A stretch of DNA of 64,000 nt. Source: Prorocentrum cordatum. Taxonomy: Eukaryota; Sar; Dinophyceae; Prorocentrales; Prorocentraceae. The stretch lies in assembly GCA_963575745.1 (NCBI GenBank), contig CAUYUJ010018704.1:593497-657496 (forward strand), given 5' to 3'. How positions within the stretch are numbered: the stretch's first letter is position 1; each line of letters opens with the position of its first letter. The position numbers and the translations under genes are program-made. Below the pieces are notes generated by a model. It did not search any database. It worked only from the letters and a program-made list of their open reading frames with translations, and was not told where the DNA came from. This document shows positions 1 to 9,790 of the stretch, piece after piece.

Positions 1-135
1 GGGGCCTCGGGCGGCGGCGGCGGCCCGGCGGGACCTGCGGCGCCCACCGCGGTGGGATCGCCGCGGCCTGCGGCGTAGCTGGGCGCCATGCCGCGCTCGC
101 GAGCGGCCTCTCGAGCCAGAGGCTGCGGTCGGGGC

Positions 136-440
136 TCCTCCTCCTCCTCCTCCTCCTCCTCCTCCTCCTCCTCCTCCTCCTCCTCCTTCCTCTCCTCCTC
201 TCCTCCTCCACCTCCATCCTCCTCCTCCTCCTCCTCCTCCTCCTCATCCTCCTCCTCCTCCTCCTCCTCCTCCTCCTCCTCCTCCTCCTCCTCTCCTCCT
301 CCTCCTCCTCCTCCTCCGCCTCCTCCCCCTCCCCCCTCCCCCTCCCCCTCCCCCTCCTCCCCTCCTCCTCCTCCTCCTCCTCCTCCTCCTCCTCCTCCTC
401 CTCCTCCTCCTCCTCCTCCTCCTCCTCCTCCTCCTCTCCC
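136..440 (+). repeat. (CTC)n microsatellite
   Basis: About 300 bp of nearly pure CTC triplets with short C-rich interruptions. Any reading frame gives only poly-Ser, poly-Pro or poly-Leu (poly-Arg, poly-Glu or poly-Gly on the other strand), so it is not treated as coding. Confidence 0.97.
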
Positions 441-462
441 TCTTCTTTGTCCTCGTCCCCAT

Positions 463-555
463 CCGAGTGGTCGCTGGTTCGTACACAGGGGGCCCACGAC
501 AAGGACGCACGCGCCCAACCACGTGCACGACTACGGCCCCCCCGAGTCCGCGAGG
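463..555 (+). repeat. Dispersed repeat flanking a CTC array, copy 1
   Basis: About 93 bp beginning CCCGAGTGGTCGCTGG just downstream of the first CTC array. A diverged copy at 1407-1512 sits in the same position relative to the second CTC array, so array and flank appear to have been copied together. Confidence 0.75.
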
Positions 556-650
556 CCAGCCTGCCGATCCTCCTTCTCCTCCTCCTCCTTCTCCTCCTCC
601 ATCTCTCTTTTCTCTCTCCTCAGCGCCGCGCTCAGTTGTCGTCTCACAGA

Positions 651-915
651 TGTGCAAGGAGCTTCGCGGATGTAGGGCGGACCGTTTGCAAAATGTGGCT
701 CCCGCCTCGGTTCCGCGCACACTCGTCTTAAGGATTTTTGCAAGAGCTTCGCGGGTGGAGGGCGGCTCGTTTTTTTCGAAAGGCGGGCCTCGCCCTGGCG
801 CCACGCACATGCGTTTTTTTTTCAAATGCTTGCAGGAGCTTCGGGGGCGAAGGGCGGGTCCTTTTCAAGATATGGCTCTCGCTGTAGCGCCGCGCACACT
901 CGTCTTGAGACTCTG
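651..915 (+). repeat. Degenerate ~90-bp tandem repeat, three units
   Basis: Three units each contain a GAGCTTCG core followed by an AGGGCGG stretch and a GCGCACACTCGTCTT-like end (third end at about 893-907). They are too diverged to be coding in a shared frame. From 916 to 1250 no gene is seen. Confidence 0.7.
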
Positions 916-1251
916 CAGCCGTTTCCAGGAAGCTCGTGAATAACGTACCAGAAATTCTGTGCTGGCACGACGTCGGAAGGTCAGGGCGCCACAGTCACAT
1001 CGATTCGCGGCGTTGAAGTCCCAGGAAGGGTATGCTGGCGCGGTTCTGAATCGTCACGACGCACACTTACGGTAAGTATTCGTGGCGTTGAAGCTGCAAG
1101 AATGGTGTTCTGGGCTTTCAAACGGCTGTCTTCCAACGGGGCACTTCCCGCAATGAAAGCAAACCCTTATAAAGGGGGCCTCTGAAGAGAGAACTTGGAC
1201 GGAGGGTGTGTTGCAATATCGTTGATGGGCCTTGGGTTTACACTGGTCCTC

Positions 1252-1380
1252 CTGCTCCTCCTCCTCCTCCTCCTCCTCCTGCTCCTCCTCCTCCTCCTCC
1301 TCCTCCTCCTCCTCCTGCTCCTCCTCCTCCTCCTCCTCGCGCGTGGCCGGTCCTCCTCCTCCTCCTCCTCCTCCTCCTCG
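1252..1380 (+). repeat. (CTC)n microsatellite
   Basis: Pure CTC/TCC triplets with a few CTG interruptions. It is followed at 1407-1512 by the second copy of the 463-555 flank repeat. Confidence 0.96.
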
Positions 1381-1406
1381 GTCCCTCTTCCTTGCCATGT
1401 TCCCCA

Positions 1407-1512
1407 CCCGAGTGGTCGCTGGCCAGTACGCAGGGAGCCCGCGAAAAGGACGCACGCGTCCAGCCACGTGCACGACAACGCCCCCCCCCCCCAGTCCGCG
1501 AGGCGAGCCTGG
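1407..1512 (+). repeat. Dispersed repeat flanking a CTC array, copy 2
   Basis: Same order of blocks as 463-555 (CCCGAGTGGTCGCTGG, then GGACGCACGCG, then AGTCCGCGAGGC). Downstream, 1543-1640 holds a short tandem duplication with a CGAAGCCTCCCG core. No gene is seen from 1513 to 1980. Confidence 0.75.
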
Positions 1513-1982
1513 TGCTGCGAATGGTCGCGCAACGCGTGCTGTCGAAGCCTCCCGAGTCAACACGTGCACGCGCGTCTGACTCTGTCGCTCCTGACTCCGA
1601 AGGCGTGCCGCCGAAGCCTCCCGTACAAACACGCGCACGTGCGCCTGGTTCTGTCCCGTCCCTGAAGGAAGGGGTTTGGGGTGATGGGCAAAGGGCAAGG
1701 ACATCCGCAGAAAGGGGGTGCAACGTCAGAGCACCTACTCAGGTGACCTACGCGCTTCTGTCAACATCCCCTGCGATGATTTATTGTGCTACCGCCCTGC
1801 CTTCTCACTAGGGCCGGCAGGGGGGCATACCACGCTTCGGGGTGATGGGAGCGTGCGCTGTGAGGGCACGATGGGCCTCCTGCAGAATCCTTCCGCACGT
1901 GCTGGACGCGTTTCTGGTGGCCCCCGGGCTCGGCTGCCCGCGCCGTCCACAGATCGAGACGGTGGGTTCCACGATCGTTGAG

Positions 1983-2098
1983 AAGAGGAGGAGGAGGAGA
2001 AGGAGGAGGAGGAGGAGGAGGAGGAGGAGGAGGAGCAGGAGGAGGAGCAGCAGGAGGAGGAGGAGCAGGAGGAGGAGGAGGAGGGGGAGGGGGAGGGC
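1983..2098 (+). repeat. (GAG)n microsatellite
   Basis: GAG/GGA triplets with GCA interruptions, the purine-strand counterpart of the CTC arrays. From 2099 to 2256 no gene is seen. Confidence 0.95.
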
Positions 2099-2260
2099 TC
2101 GAGGACCTCTCAGAAGGCCTGAGGGCTTCGGAGAGGGGGCCCCCGCCTTCGCTCAGAAGAGGCCGCCCATCTCCCCGCGCCGCCCCCTCTCCTGCGCGCT
2201 GCCGGGGTCACGGTCCCTCGCCGGCCACAGCCAGGAGTGCGAAGGAGATACTGGACTTAG

Positions 2261-2406
2261 GTCGGGCATGTCCTCCTACGGGCGGATGCTGGAGGGAAAA
2301 CACAGATCAAGAAATACTCAAACATAGTCAATAGGGCACGAAACATCGTCCACGTACTATGTTCTACTATTCTTGAACATCCCTCCAGTAGAGGGACATG
2401 CTCGAC
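2261..2406. mobile_element. MITE-like element, TTAA family, degenerate copy
   Basis: This 146-bp AT-richer island begins GTCGGGCATGTCC and ends with the inverse of GTCGAGCATGTCC, giving imperfect terminal inverted repeats of about 28 bp. Flanks are TTAG (2257-2260) and TTCA (2407-2410), so a TTAA duplication may have decayed. No open frame. It shares its ends with the element at 2560-2710. Confidence 0.75.
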
Positions 2407-2559
2407 TTCATACAGGACAAGAGCGTTCCACTACTTGCGAAGTGACTGCTCGCAAATGGCCTGCATCGGCCGCGGGGGATTCACGATCCATTGCGCAGGA
2501 GGAAGACACGTGGTTTTCCAACGCTTGCGAGCAGGCACTCTGCGAATAACTAGTGTTAA

Positions 2560-2710
2560 GTCGGGCGTGTCCCCCTACAGGGGGATTTTCGACGAAACTT
2601 AAAAACATTTCAAAAATACTCCTGATAACAAAAAACACTCAAACAATAGTCCCCTGACTATTTCTTAAACTTTTTTTGGATATTCCCCCCTGTAGAGGGA
2701 CAGGCCCGAC
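2560..2710. mobile_element. piggyBac-like MITE with TTAA target duplication
   Basis: The 151-bp element has terminal inverted repeats of about 26 bp (5' GTCGGGCGTGTCCCCCTACA, 3' the inverse of GTCGGGCCTGTCCCTCTACA). It is bracketed by TTAA at 2556-2559 and 2711-2714. A TTAA duplication is the hallmark of piggyBac-type transposition. The inside is AT-rich and non-coding, so it would have been moved by an enzyme encoded elsewhere. An outer direct repeat ACTAGTG lies just outside both TTAA sites. Confidence 0.85.
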
Positions 2711-2714
2711 TTAA

Positions 2715-3202
2715 AACTAGTGGAACGTGCTTAGTAAGATGACTAGATAACTACCTCCGTCACCGCCGGGATCCGCTCGAAGCGGGCCCCCGTGCAGCGG
2801 CCTCGTGCCGGGACGACTCCGGCCTCGGTTTCCGACACCGCGCGGATCGCTCCGCCTCCCTTGCACGATCGGAGGCGTTCCACGCTGGCCGCTTCTGGGC
2901 CGCTGGCGATGCGCAGCCTGGAGCTTGGCGGCGCGCGCAAGGGTTGTGGATGCCATGACAATGGACACTCTAACAATCCTATCATCGAATCAAAGATGTG
3001 TTTAAAGTGTATGAAAAACACGTCCTGAACATGTTTCAAATATGTATTGAACATGTTTCAAACAAAGTTGAATCATCTTTTAGACATCTGGAAATTATTT
3101 GGCAGCACGCTTCCTCTCCATTGACCGTCCTCCACAACACAAGGGGATGGAGGGAGGGGGGAGGACTTCTTAGAAGAAGGCTGCTTCTGAGAAGGAGCCG
3201 GC

Positions 3203-3233
<31 letters not shown>

Positions 3234-3236
3234 CCC
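2715..3236. other. No gene seen
   Basis: Unique-looking sequence. 2995-3070 carries a short A/T-rich stretch with repeated GAACATGTTTCAAA motifs, and 3205-3228 is a small (CT)n run. Confidence 0.6.
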
Positions 3237-3385
3237 TGAGATCCAGCGTTGCAACAAAGAGTGCAACAGCGCAAGAAATCGCTCGCGCCTGGACACCCGG
3301 ACCCCATCTTTCTGCGTCATTTTTCGAGCCAAATCGATCCGTGAGGGTCCCAGAGGCCCGAAGTTCAGCGAAAGCGCCCGGCTCG
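3237..3385 (+). repeat. Dispersed repeat, copy 1 (pair with 7951-8075)
   Basis: The block reading GACCCCATCTTTCTGCGTC, then CGATC, then AGGGTCC and TTCAGCGAA is shared with 7951-8075 after indels. Function unknown; no shared reading frame was followed. Confidence 0.7.
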
Positions 3386-3898
3386 ATAAAATGGAGTCGC
3401 CAGGTCTCTCACGCACAAATAAGTTAGATGAGGCCCGCGCCTTCTGAGGCAGGGGTGCTTCTGAGAAGCCCCCCCCCTCCCCACGCACCCGACCGCTCCG
3501 ATTTGTGCTCGATGCGTGGACCCCCTGGGGGTCTGGACCACTTCCCCTGGGCCCGCTGCCCCTCCTGAGTTTAAATTGCCCCCATCGTACTTAAAGACCA
3601 CACCCCAGAAATAATTTCGAGCACCCGGAAGAGTGTCGAAAGAGTGTCGGACGAGCGTCTCCCAGGGCCCGACACGTGAAAACCCTCGAGCTTCGGTGCT
3701 TTTCTGGCGCTCGAAGTTCCTTCTGGTGATCAAGGCTAAGAGTAGGTTGGAACCTCATGGTCCTGAATCTCATTCCTGGACGGCCCCGGGGCCTGGCGAG
3801 GGGCCGCCTGGCCATCGCTCGGACGTCTATTCCCTGTGCTTTGTTCGGTTTTGTGCGTGGCTTCTTCGCCAAATGATCAAGGGTGCTCCTCGATTTGG

Positions 3899-4127
3899 AC
3901 GCCCGAGTTATCCGGGGTAACTCGGGTCCGGGGTAACTCGGGTTTGGATCCCCGCAAAAACGAACCCGAGATAATCAGCCCTGACCCGAGATTCCCCTGA
4001 TGATTTGGGGCTCTGGACGCCCGAATTATCCGGGGTAAGTCGGGTCCAGGGGAACTCGGGTTCGGAATCCCGAAAAACGAACCCGAGTTAGCCCTGACCC
4101 GAGTTACCCCGGATGATTCGGGGCTCC
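3899..4127. mobile_element. Two tandem ~115-bp inverted-repeat elements (CCGAGTTATCC family)
   Basis: Two head-to-tail copies (about 3899-4015 and 4016-4127). Each begins ACGCCCGARTTATCCGGGG and ends with its near inverse (CCCGGATGATTCGGGGCT in the second unit), forming ~30-bp terminal inverted repeats around a non-coding core. The sequence flanking the pair (3860-3898 and 4128-4170) matches a stretch at about 18355-18431 that lacks the insertion. The trinucleotide GAT is present on both sides here and once at the empty site. Confidence 0.85.
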
Positions 4128-4265
4128 GATGGTCCCCGCCGAGGGAAAAGTGCACACGCCCGAGCGATGCCAAGCGCCACGTGGTGGAGGCCGACGGCGG
4201 CCCGAGACAAAAAGCCGCCGCGCGCCGCTCTCTCTCTTTTGTGCGTCGGGGCGTCGGAGCTCTGG

Positions 4266-4470
4266 GCCTGGGCCCAGACGTCATGATTTTTGTTCATGGC
4301 GTCGACCCCCACAAAGTCCCGGCCCACTCCCCATGACCGGCTTGCTTCATCCCGAGCCGACCTCCGACGGCCCCGAGGCCTGGTAATTGTAGGCCCCCCC
4401 CGCGGCCGAGAAGCCGGGAGACACGCTACTCCCGCCGTGCTTCTGGCATGGCCCCGAGGGGGTCTGGGAC
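4266..4470 (+). repeat. Hairpin-ended ~200-bp repeat, copy a
   Basis: This is a member of a family also found at 5290-5495 (reverse), 7186-7375 (forward), 7540-7735 (reverse) and 9036-9165 (partial). It starts with an imperfect GACGTCATGA hairpin and contains a CGACCCCC box followed by a CCATGACCGGCTT block. Non-coding. Confidence 0.75.
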
Positions 4471-4493
4471 ACCGCCCCCCGGGGGGCGGTGCC

Positions 4494-4552
4494 CAGGAGG
4501 AGGAGGAGGAGGAGGAGGAGGAGGAGGAGGAGGAGGAGGAGGAGGAGGAGGG
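4494..4552 (+). repeat. (GGA)n microsatellite
   Basis: About 19 perfect GGA/AGG triplets. From 4553 to 5289 the sequence is GC-rich with no supportable gene. Confidence 0.95.
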
Positions 4553-5289
4553 GATCACTCTTGCGTGTTGTCGGCCGACCACACGCAGGAGTGACCCTGG
4601 GCCAGAGAGGGACCCTCCGGTGCGCGGGCGAAGAAGGGGGCGCAGAGGGCCAGGCCCAAAAACGCGCAAGTCGCCGCCGCCGGCGCGTCACGCTCGGCCA
4701 TCGGGGGGGGGGGCCCGAGGAGCCCGCACCGCGGAGGCCACTCCAGCCGAGGGCCACTCCCACGAGCAGCCGACCCCCCCCCCTGTGATTTACCAGCCTC
4801 GAACGTATCCCCATCCCTAAGATTGCCACGCCACAAGGCGATGGCAACCTCAGGCGTCCGCCATCCAAAAAATAAGGGAATCCCTGAGATTGGCATCGTG
4901 GTGAGGAGGTGCCCAGCATAGGGATAGGGAGATGTTCCAGGCTGGTAAGTTCTGCCCCTGAGAGCAGCGAGGCGCCGCACCCCGAGCGGCCTCCGCCGCG
5001 GAGCGGCCCCCCCGGGAGCCCTCCCGCGCAGAGGGCGCTCCCGCGCCCCCCCGCCCGCCTTCTGCCGGAGGCGGGCCGGGGGCGGCCTCCGAAGGGGTCC
5101 TCCCGCCAGGGTCTCCGGGGGGGGTTGGGGAGGTCATCCCCACCCGGGTCCGGGAGGGTGCCCACCAGGGTCCAGGGGGTGGTGGGGAGGTCCTCCCCGT
5201 CGGGTGCGGGCGGGGCCCCTTCGGGGGAGGACGGCGCCGGAGAGCTCTCCGCGCGTCGGGTGCTCGCTCGCAGGGGGGAGGGGGTGCAA

Positions 5290-5495
5290 CACGGTCAAGC
5301 CAGACCCCCTCGAGTCCGGAGAAGAACAACAAAAAACGACGGGAGGTGCTTCCATAGTTTCGGCCTCTGGGGCCCCTAGCGGGCCTCGGGACCGTCAAAG
5401 AACGACGGAGGATAGGGAAAACCGGTCCCAGGGAATGGGTCCAGACCTCTGGGGGTCGACGTCATGAAAAAATCATGACGTCGGGGGCCTGGGAA
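5290..5495 (-). repeat. Hairpin-ended ~200-bp repeat, copy b
   Basis: Inverted relative to copy a. Its right end is a perfect hairpin: 11-bp arms CGACGTCATGA (5457-5467) and TCATGACGTCG (5473-5483) around an A5 loop. Confidence 0.8.
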
Positions 5496-5503
5496 CCCGC
5501 ATC

Positions 5504-5590
5504 ATAAGGATGCACGGTAAGGATGCAAGGGCCCTGGAGGGCCAGATTCGCGTTTTCAGGGCGGGGGCTGGCCAGCGAGAGTCGCGAAGG
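5504..5590 (+). repeat. Dispersed repeat (pair with 26464-26550)
   Basis: ATCATAAGGATGCACGG followed by TAAGGATGC and, later, GGCTGGCCAGCGA recur at 26464-26550. From 5591 to 6010 no gene is seen. Confidence 0.7.
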
Positions 5591-6010
5591 GTTGGCCGAA
5601 GGGTCGCCAGGGTGCGAGGGCACCCCCCCTGGAAAGGCTGCCCACCCACACTTCGTGGGTGGCCTGTGAGCCCGGAGATCCGACGCCCCGACAAAAAGAA
5701 GACTGGAGCGCGGCGGGCTTCTGGGCCGCCTTCGGCCATCCTGATGGGGCCCCCGCCGGGCCTCGCGGGACCGCCCGAGTGCGACGCCCACGGGACGAAC
5801 CGTACCAGAGCGGCCCCCCGCGGGGGAGGGATATCCGTGCCTCCAGGGGCCGCGCCTCGACGCCCCTGGAGCGATCCGACGCCTGGGAGCCGGGGCGAAT
5901 AAGGAGCGTGCGCCTGCTGTTGGCCCCGGCGGCCGTGCAAGTGGGGGGGGGCATGGAGGGCCCCTGGTAGGGCCGTGCTCCTTTAAAACAGGGCTAGGAT
6001 CGGGATAAAT

Positions 6011-6063
6011 CGCTCCAGAGCGTTCCGGGGCGCTCTCAGAGCGTTCCAGAACGCTCTGGAGCG
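6011..6063. repeat. Short inverted repeat
   Basis: Perfect 15-bp arms CGCTCCAGAGCGTTC (6011-6025) and GAACGCTCTGGAGCG (6049-6063) around a 23-bp spacer that itself repeats the GCGTTCC motif. From 6064 to 6900 no gene is seen. Confidence 0.85.
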
Positions 6064-6899
6064 GCTGCGGCGCCCAATACATCCTCCAAACCCGCCGATT
6101 CTCAGAGATTTCGAATTATCCCGATCCGATTTTGTCCCGATCTTCGTGTCGTTTTATCCTTGCCCCCCCGCTGCCGCCCGCCCGAGCGTGAGCAGTCGGG
6201 CGGTCGGGCCGCTGCGGCGGACCGGGCGAGGACGCCTCCCCCCCCGTCCAGTCCCAGCGGCGCGCAGCAGAGGGGCAGGACGGCCGAGAGGGGCGAGTGG
6301 TCCTCGGGTGCTGCCGCTGCTGCTCCTCCTCCTCCCCGTCGTCTTCGTCTCCTCCTCCCTCCCTCCCTTCCCTCCCTCCCTCGCTCACCCCTTCTCGTTG
6401 ATCGTGGAAGAAAAAGGAGGTCCTGGAGCCGGTGGTGCTGCAGCCGCCGCCACCGAGCCACCTCGGCAGGAAGATCTCCGGGTAGCCGCGGTCGCCGCCC
6501 GCCTGCGGGCAGCAGGTCGCAGGGAGCCAAAAGGCGCTGAGGCAACTCCCAGGAGGTTCTCACGGGAGAGCGGCCTGCAGTCGGACCTGGGCCAGAAGAA
6601 CACGCCCAAAGAACACGATACCCTCCGCCGGCCAACACGCACAGAACATCCGAGGGTACCCTTGCCCAGGATGCACAGGAACATCCAGCAAGCACGAAGA
6701 GCTCTGGGGCACCCTCCCCGAAGCGACCTCTGTCTTGTACTTCGGTCCGACCGTAATTAGCAGTCTCGGTGAGAGCTCGAGTGGGCCAGATTGGCAAAGA
6801 TTGAGCCGCGGCTTGAGGCAGGTCAGGCTTGCAGCCGGCAGCCAAAGCGTCGACCGAGAATGTACCAGGGCCGACGCTGGATTCAGTCTCCCACGAATT

Positions 6900-7066
6900 G
6901 CAACCTGTGGGACAGGGCCGAGGGCTCCGTACAGGCGGATTGGACGAACATTAAAAGATACCCCAAACATATTTAAGAATAGTCAGAACAACGCACAACA
7001 AAAACGTCCCCAGACTATTTTTGACTATGTTTTGATATTCCCCCTGTAAAAGGGCACGCCCCCCTT
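6900..7066. mobile_element. Possible decayed member of the TTAA MITE family
   Basis: The 3' part (ACTATTTTTGACTATG, then ATTCCCCCTGTAAAAGGGCA) resembles the 3' half of 2560-2710. The 5' end is hard to recognise, with only a TACAGGCGGA-like remnant near 6930. Confidence 0.4.
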
Positions 7067-7185
7067 TGAGCCCAGAAAGCTCCGCACTCGACCCAGCAAG
7101 CTCGATTAGCGGGACTAGCAACATTGGCGCAACCAGACTCCACGAGCGCAGGGAAGCCCAAACACTGGGCAGCGAGAAAGCTCCC

Positions 7186-7375
7186 CAGACCCCCGACGTA
7201 ATGATTTTTTCATTACGTCGACCCCCAAAGGTCCCGACCCTTTCCCCATGACCGGCTTTGCATCCTGAGTCGTTTTTTGACGCTCCCGAGGCCCGGTGAT
7301 CGGTGAGGGCCCCCGGAGGCTGAAAATAAAGGAAAACCTTCCGTCGTGATTTTTTCATTACTCGAGGGGGTCTGG
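7186..7375 (+). repeat. Hairpin-ended ~200-bp repeat, copy c
   Basis: Left end is a hairpin with 11-bp arms CGACGTAATGA (7194-7204) and TCATTACGTCG (7210-7220) around T5. Right end near 7345-7362 reads CGTCGTGA, T-run, TCATTACTCG. Copy d at 7540-7735 is its inverted partner, so 7186-7735 forms one large inverted repeat with a ~165-bp spacer. Confidence 0.85.
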
Positions 7376-7539
7376 GTCCGCAGCATTGGAAGCAGCGGTG
7401 CGTCGCCGACAGAGCGGCCATGGGCTCCGGACTGCGGAGCCGCACGGCCCGCTGGGCGGGGTCCGGCCGCCCCCTCGTCGGCGACGAGGGGGCGACCGGC
7501 GGGCCGTGCAGTCACCCCCCGGAGCCTACCCCTCCGCAA

Positions 7540-7735
7540 CGTTGCCAGACCCCCTCGCGTCGTGAGAAAATCACGACGGGAGGTTTTTCGCTACTTTCGG
7601 CCTCCGGGGGCCCTTCCCGAGCCTCGGGACCGTCAAAGAACGACTCAGGACGAAAAGCCGGTCCCGGGGGAAGGGTCCAGACTGCCCGGGGTCGACGTTG
7701 TGAAGAAAAAAACACGACGTCGGGGGTCTGGGTTA
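7540..7735 (-). repeat. Hairpin-ended ~200-bp repeat, copy d
   Basis: Inverted copy of 7186-7375, sharing CGTCGTGAGAAAATCACGACG at its left end, the GACCGTCAAAGAACGACTC block and the CGACGTTGTG/CACGACGTCG right hairpin. Confidence 0.85.
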
Positions 7736-7784
7736 CCCCTGCGACGACTACCACCGAGGGACAACGACGGGGGGGGGACTGGCT

Positions 7785-7946
7785 TAGGGGGGGATGCATC
7801 TACCTGGGATCGGCGATGCATCGCTGACAGTCACCAGATCGGCGAGAGGCCCCCAACAGTGATTCCGCATCTTCCTGGACTGGTTGGGGCTATCAGAACT
7901 CTATCGGCGATCAATGGGCGATTGGGGGTCGATGCATCCCCCCCTA
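7785..7946. mobile_element. Inverted-repeat element, GATGCATC family, copy 1
   Basis: Ends are GGGGGATGCATCTACC and the inverse of GGGGGATGCATCGACC. The interior repeats ATCGGCGAT. A second copy is at 57451-57598. Non-coding; MITE-like. Confidence 0.7.
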
Positions 7947-7950
7947 CCCT

Positions 7951-8075
7951 GAGATCCGACGTTGCGAAAAACACGCCTGGAGCGCCGGACCCCATCTTTC
8001 TGCGTCATTTTGCGAGCCGGATCGATCTGTTAGGGTCCTGCGGCCCGAAATTCAGCGAACACGCCCGTCACAAAA
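7951..8075 (+). repeat. Dispersed repeat, copy 2 (pair with 3237-3385)
   Basis: Shares GACCCCATCTTTCTGCGTC and the TTCAGCGAA block with 3237-3385; it abuts the GATGCATC element. Confidence 0.7.
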
Positions 8076-8379
8076 GAAGTGGCAGCGCCCCAGATCTCAG
8101 GGTAGGCCGATCCCCCCCCCCGATCGTTGCCCCTGAGCCACGAGGGGCAGACGACCACGGGGGGCCGACTCGGCCACATGCGAGAGCGACCCCCCTGGCA
8201 GGAGCAGGCTCTGCTGCGCACGTGGGGGGGGGGCGGCCAGGCCCAGTGTGCGCCGGCCGCGGCGCATCGCAGTGGCCGGGGGGGCGCCTCCCAGATGGGC
8301 CCGCGCCAGAGGTCACCCCGGCAGAGGTTCCACTCTTCGGAGCAGGGACCGACCGTCCTGGCATGTCTATAGGCCTACC

Positions 8380-8525
8380 ACGAAGCGTTCTCAGAACCCT
8401 GAAATGCTCTCAGAGCAGAAACAAGGTTCTTAGAACATAAACCTGATGTGTCAAAACAAGACAGTCCCAGCCAGAAATGTTCTAAGAACATGTCGTGGGA
8501 TCGACACAAGGTTCTTAGAACATTG
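8380..8525. repeat. Three GTTCTTAGAAC-type palindromes
   Basis: Near-palindromic GTTCT(T/A)AGAAC occurs at about 8426, 8481 and 8512, spaced by 31-55 bp, in an otherwise unremarkable stretch. No gene is seen from 8076 to 9035. Confidence 0.65.
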
Positions 8526-9035
8526 TTTGGTAGGTCTATGAGCGAGCCAGGACGCTTCGCCACTGTTTGACTCTTGCGCGCAATCCCCCGACACTCGCCG
8601 CTACGATGCCTTGCGGCTCAGGGCCGCGGCACCAGAGGTCCCGACCCACTCCCGGGAAGGGGGGGGGGGTAGTTTTGCGTCCCAAGCGGTTTGCGATGGT
8701 CCCACGGGCCCGAACACGGGCGCCAGAGAGGAGGCGACTCATCCGTGCCCACCGCCTGGGGAACCGGTGTCCTGGGACCCCAGGGGCAGGTGGATATGGA
8801 TACGTACGCGTTGGCCGCAGGGGGTCACGAAGAGATCCGTATCTCCACCGCCTGACGAGGTCCAGAAACGTCGCCTTGCCAGCCCAAGGAAGAAACTGCG
8901 CAGGGAGTGAACGCATCGGGCGCTGCTCAAAGGGGGGGGGTGAATGGGTGGGGGTAGTACGCATTTGGGGCCCCAGGGGGCCTCTTCCAGGCCCATGCAG
9001 GGCGCGAAGGGTGCACCGTTCTTCAACCCCCCGTT

Positions 9036-9165
9036 CCCAGACCCACGACGTCGTGATTTTTCACACCGTCGACTCTCAGCGGTCGAGACCCATTTCCCAG
9101 GACCCGTTGTTCGTCCCGAGTCGGCTTCCAGTGGCCCCGAGGCCAGCAAGTGCCCCTAAGAGGCC
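9036..9165 (+). repeat. Hairpin-ended ~200-bp repeat, copy e (partial)
   Basis: Begins ACCCACGACGTCGTGA, has the T5 loop and CACACCGTCGAC arm, then the CCATTTCCCAGGACC box. It lacks the distal end. Confidence 0.65.
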
Positions 9166-9238
9166 AAGAACAAGGACTCGTGCCATACGCTGCTGCATCG
9201 TACTGAACCTTTCCGTAGCAACCCTAAACAATGACTGG

Positions 9239-9407
9239 AGGAGGAGGGGGAGAAGGAGATGGAGAAGGAAAAGGAGAAGGAGGAGGAGGAGGAGGAGGAG
9301 GAGGAGGAGGAGGAGAGAGAGGCGGAAGAGGAGGAGGAGGAGGAGGAGGAGGAGGAGGAGGAGGAGGCGGAAGAGGAGGAGGAGGAGGAGGAGGCGGAGG
9401 AGGAGGA
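9239..9407 (+). repeat. (GGA)n microsatellite
   Basis: GGA/GAA triplets with GCG interruptions near 9320-9395. Confidence 0.95.
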
Positions 9408-9600
9408 TGTTCACTACCCCGAGGGGGCCTGGGCGCAACCTCCCCTCGTGGGTTCTTAATGCACCGAGGGGGCCTCTGGCCGCACCGCCCCCATCGTGTG
9501 ACGCAGCGCCCGAAATCGCATCGTCGCCGGAGCTCCGTCGGCCCTGGGTCCGCGGGCGCGCCCGAGCCCTCTGGGGCGTCGCTCAGGAAAGGGGGGGCGA

Positions 9601-9790
9601 CAGGGCTGGACCCAAACGCTGCTTATCGGCCTGGCCTCGCTCTGTTACTCGTGGTGTGCTCCACACGTCTTCCTGCACCCCCCTGCCAGAGCGACGACAG
9701 GGCTGGACCCAAACGCTGTTTATCGGCCTGGCCTCGCTCTGTTACTCGTGGTGTGTTCCACACGTCTTCCGGCACCCCCCTGCCAGAAAG
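9601..9790 (+). repeat. 97-bp tandem duplication
   Basis: Two units (9601 and 9698 onward) begin CAGGGCTGGACCCAAACGCT and differ at only a few positions. No gene is seen to 10316; a shorter tandem pair with a GGCTCGGCGGCGGCCGC core lies at 10200-10290. Confidence 0.9.

Noticed and set aside
136-440. Long open frames of poly-Ser, Leu, Pro, Arg, Glu and similar over microsatellites (also 9239-9407, 10317-10706, 14190-15255, 16303-16720, 18430-18860, 34055-34620, 58530-58745)
   Set aside because: All frames on both strands are open because the sequence is a triplet or dinucleotide repeat; there is no composition or context supporting translation.
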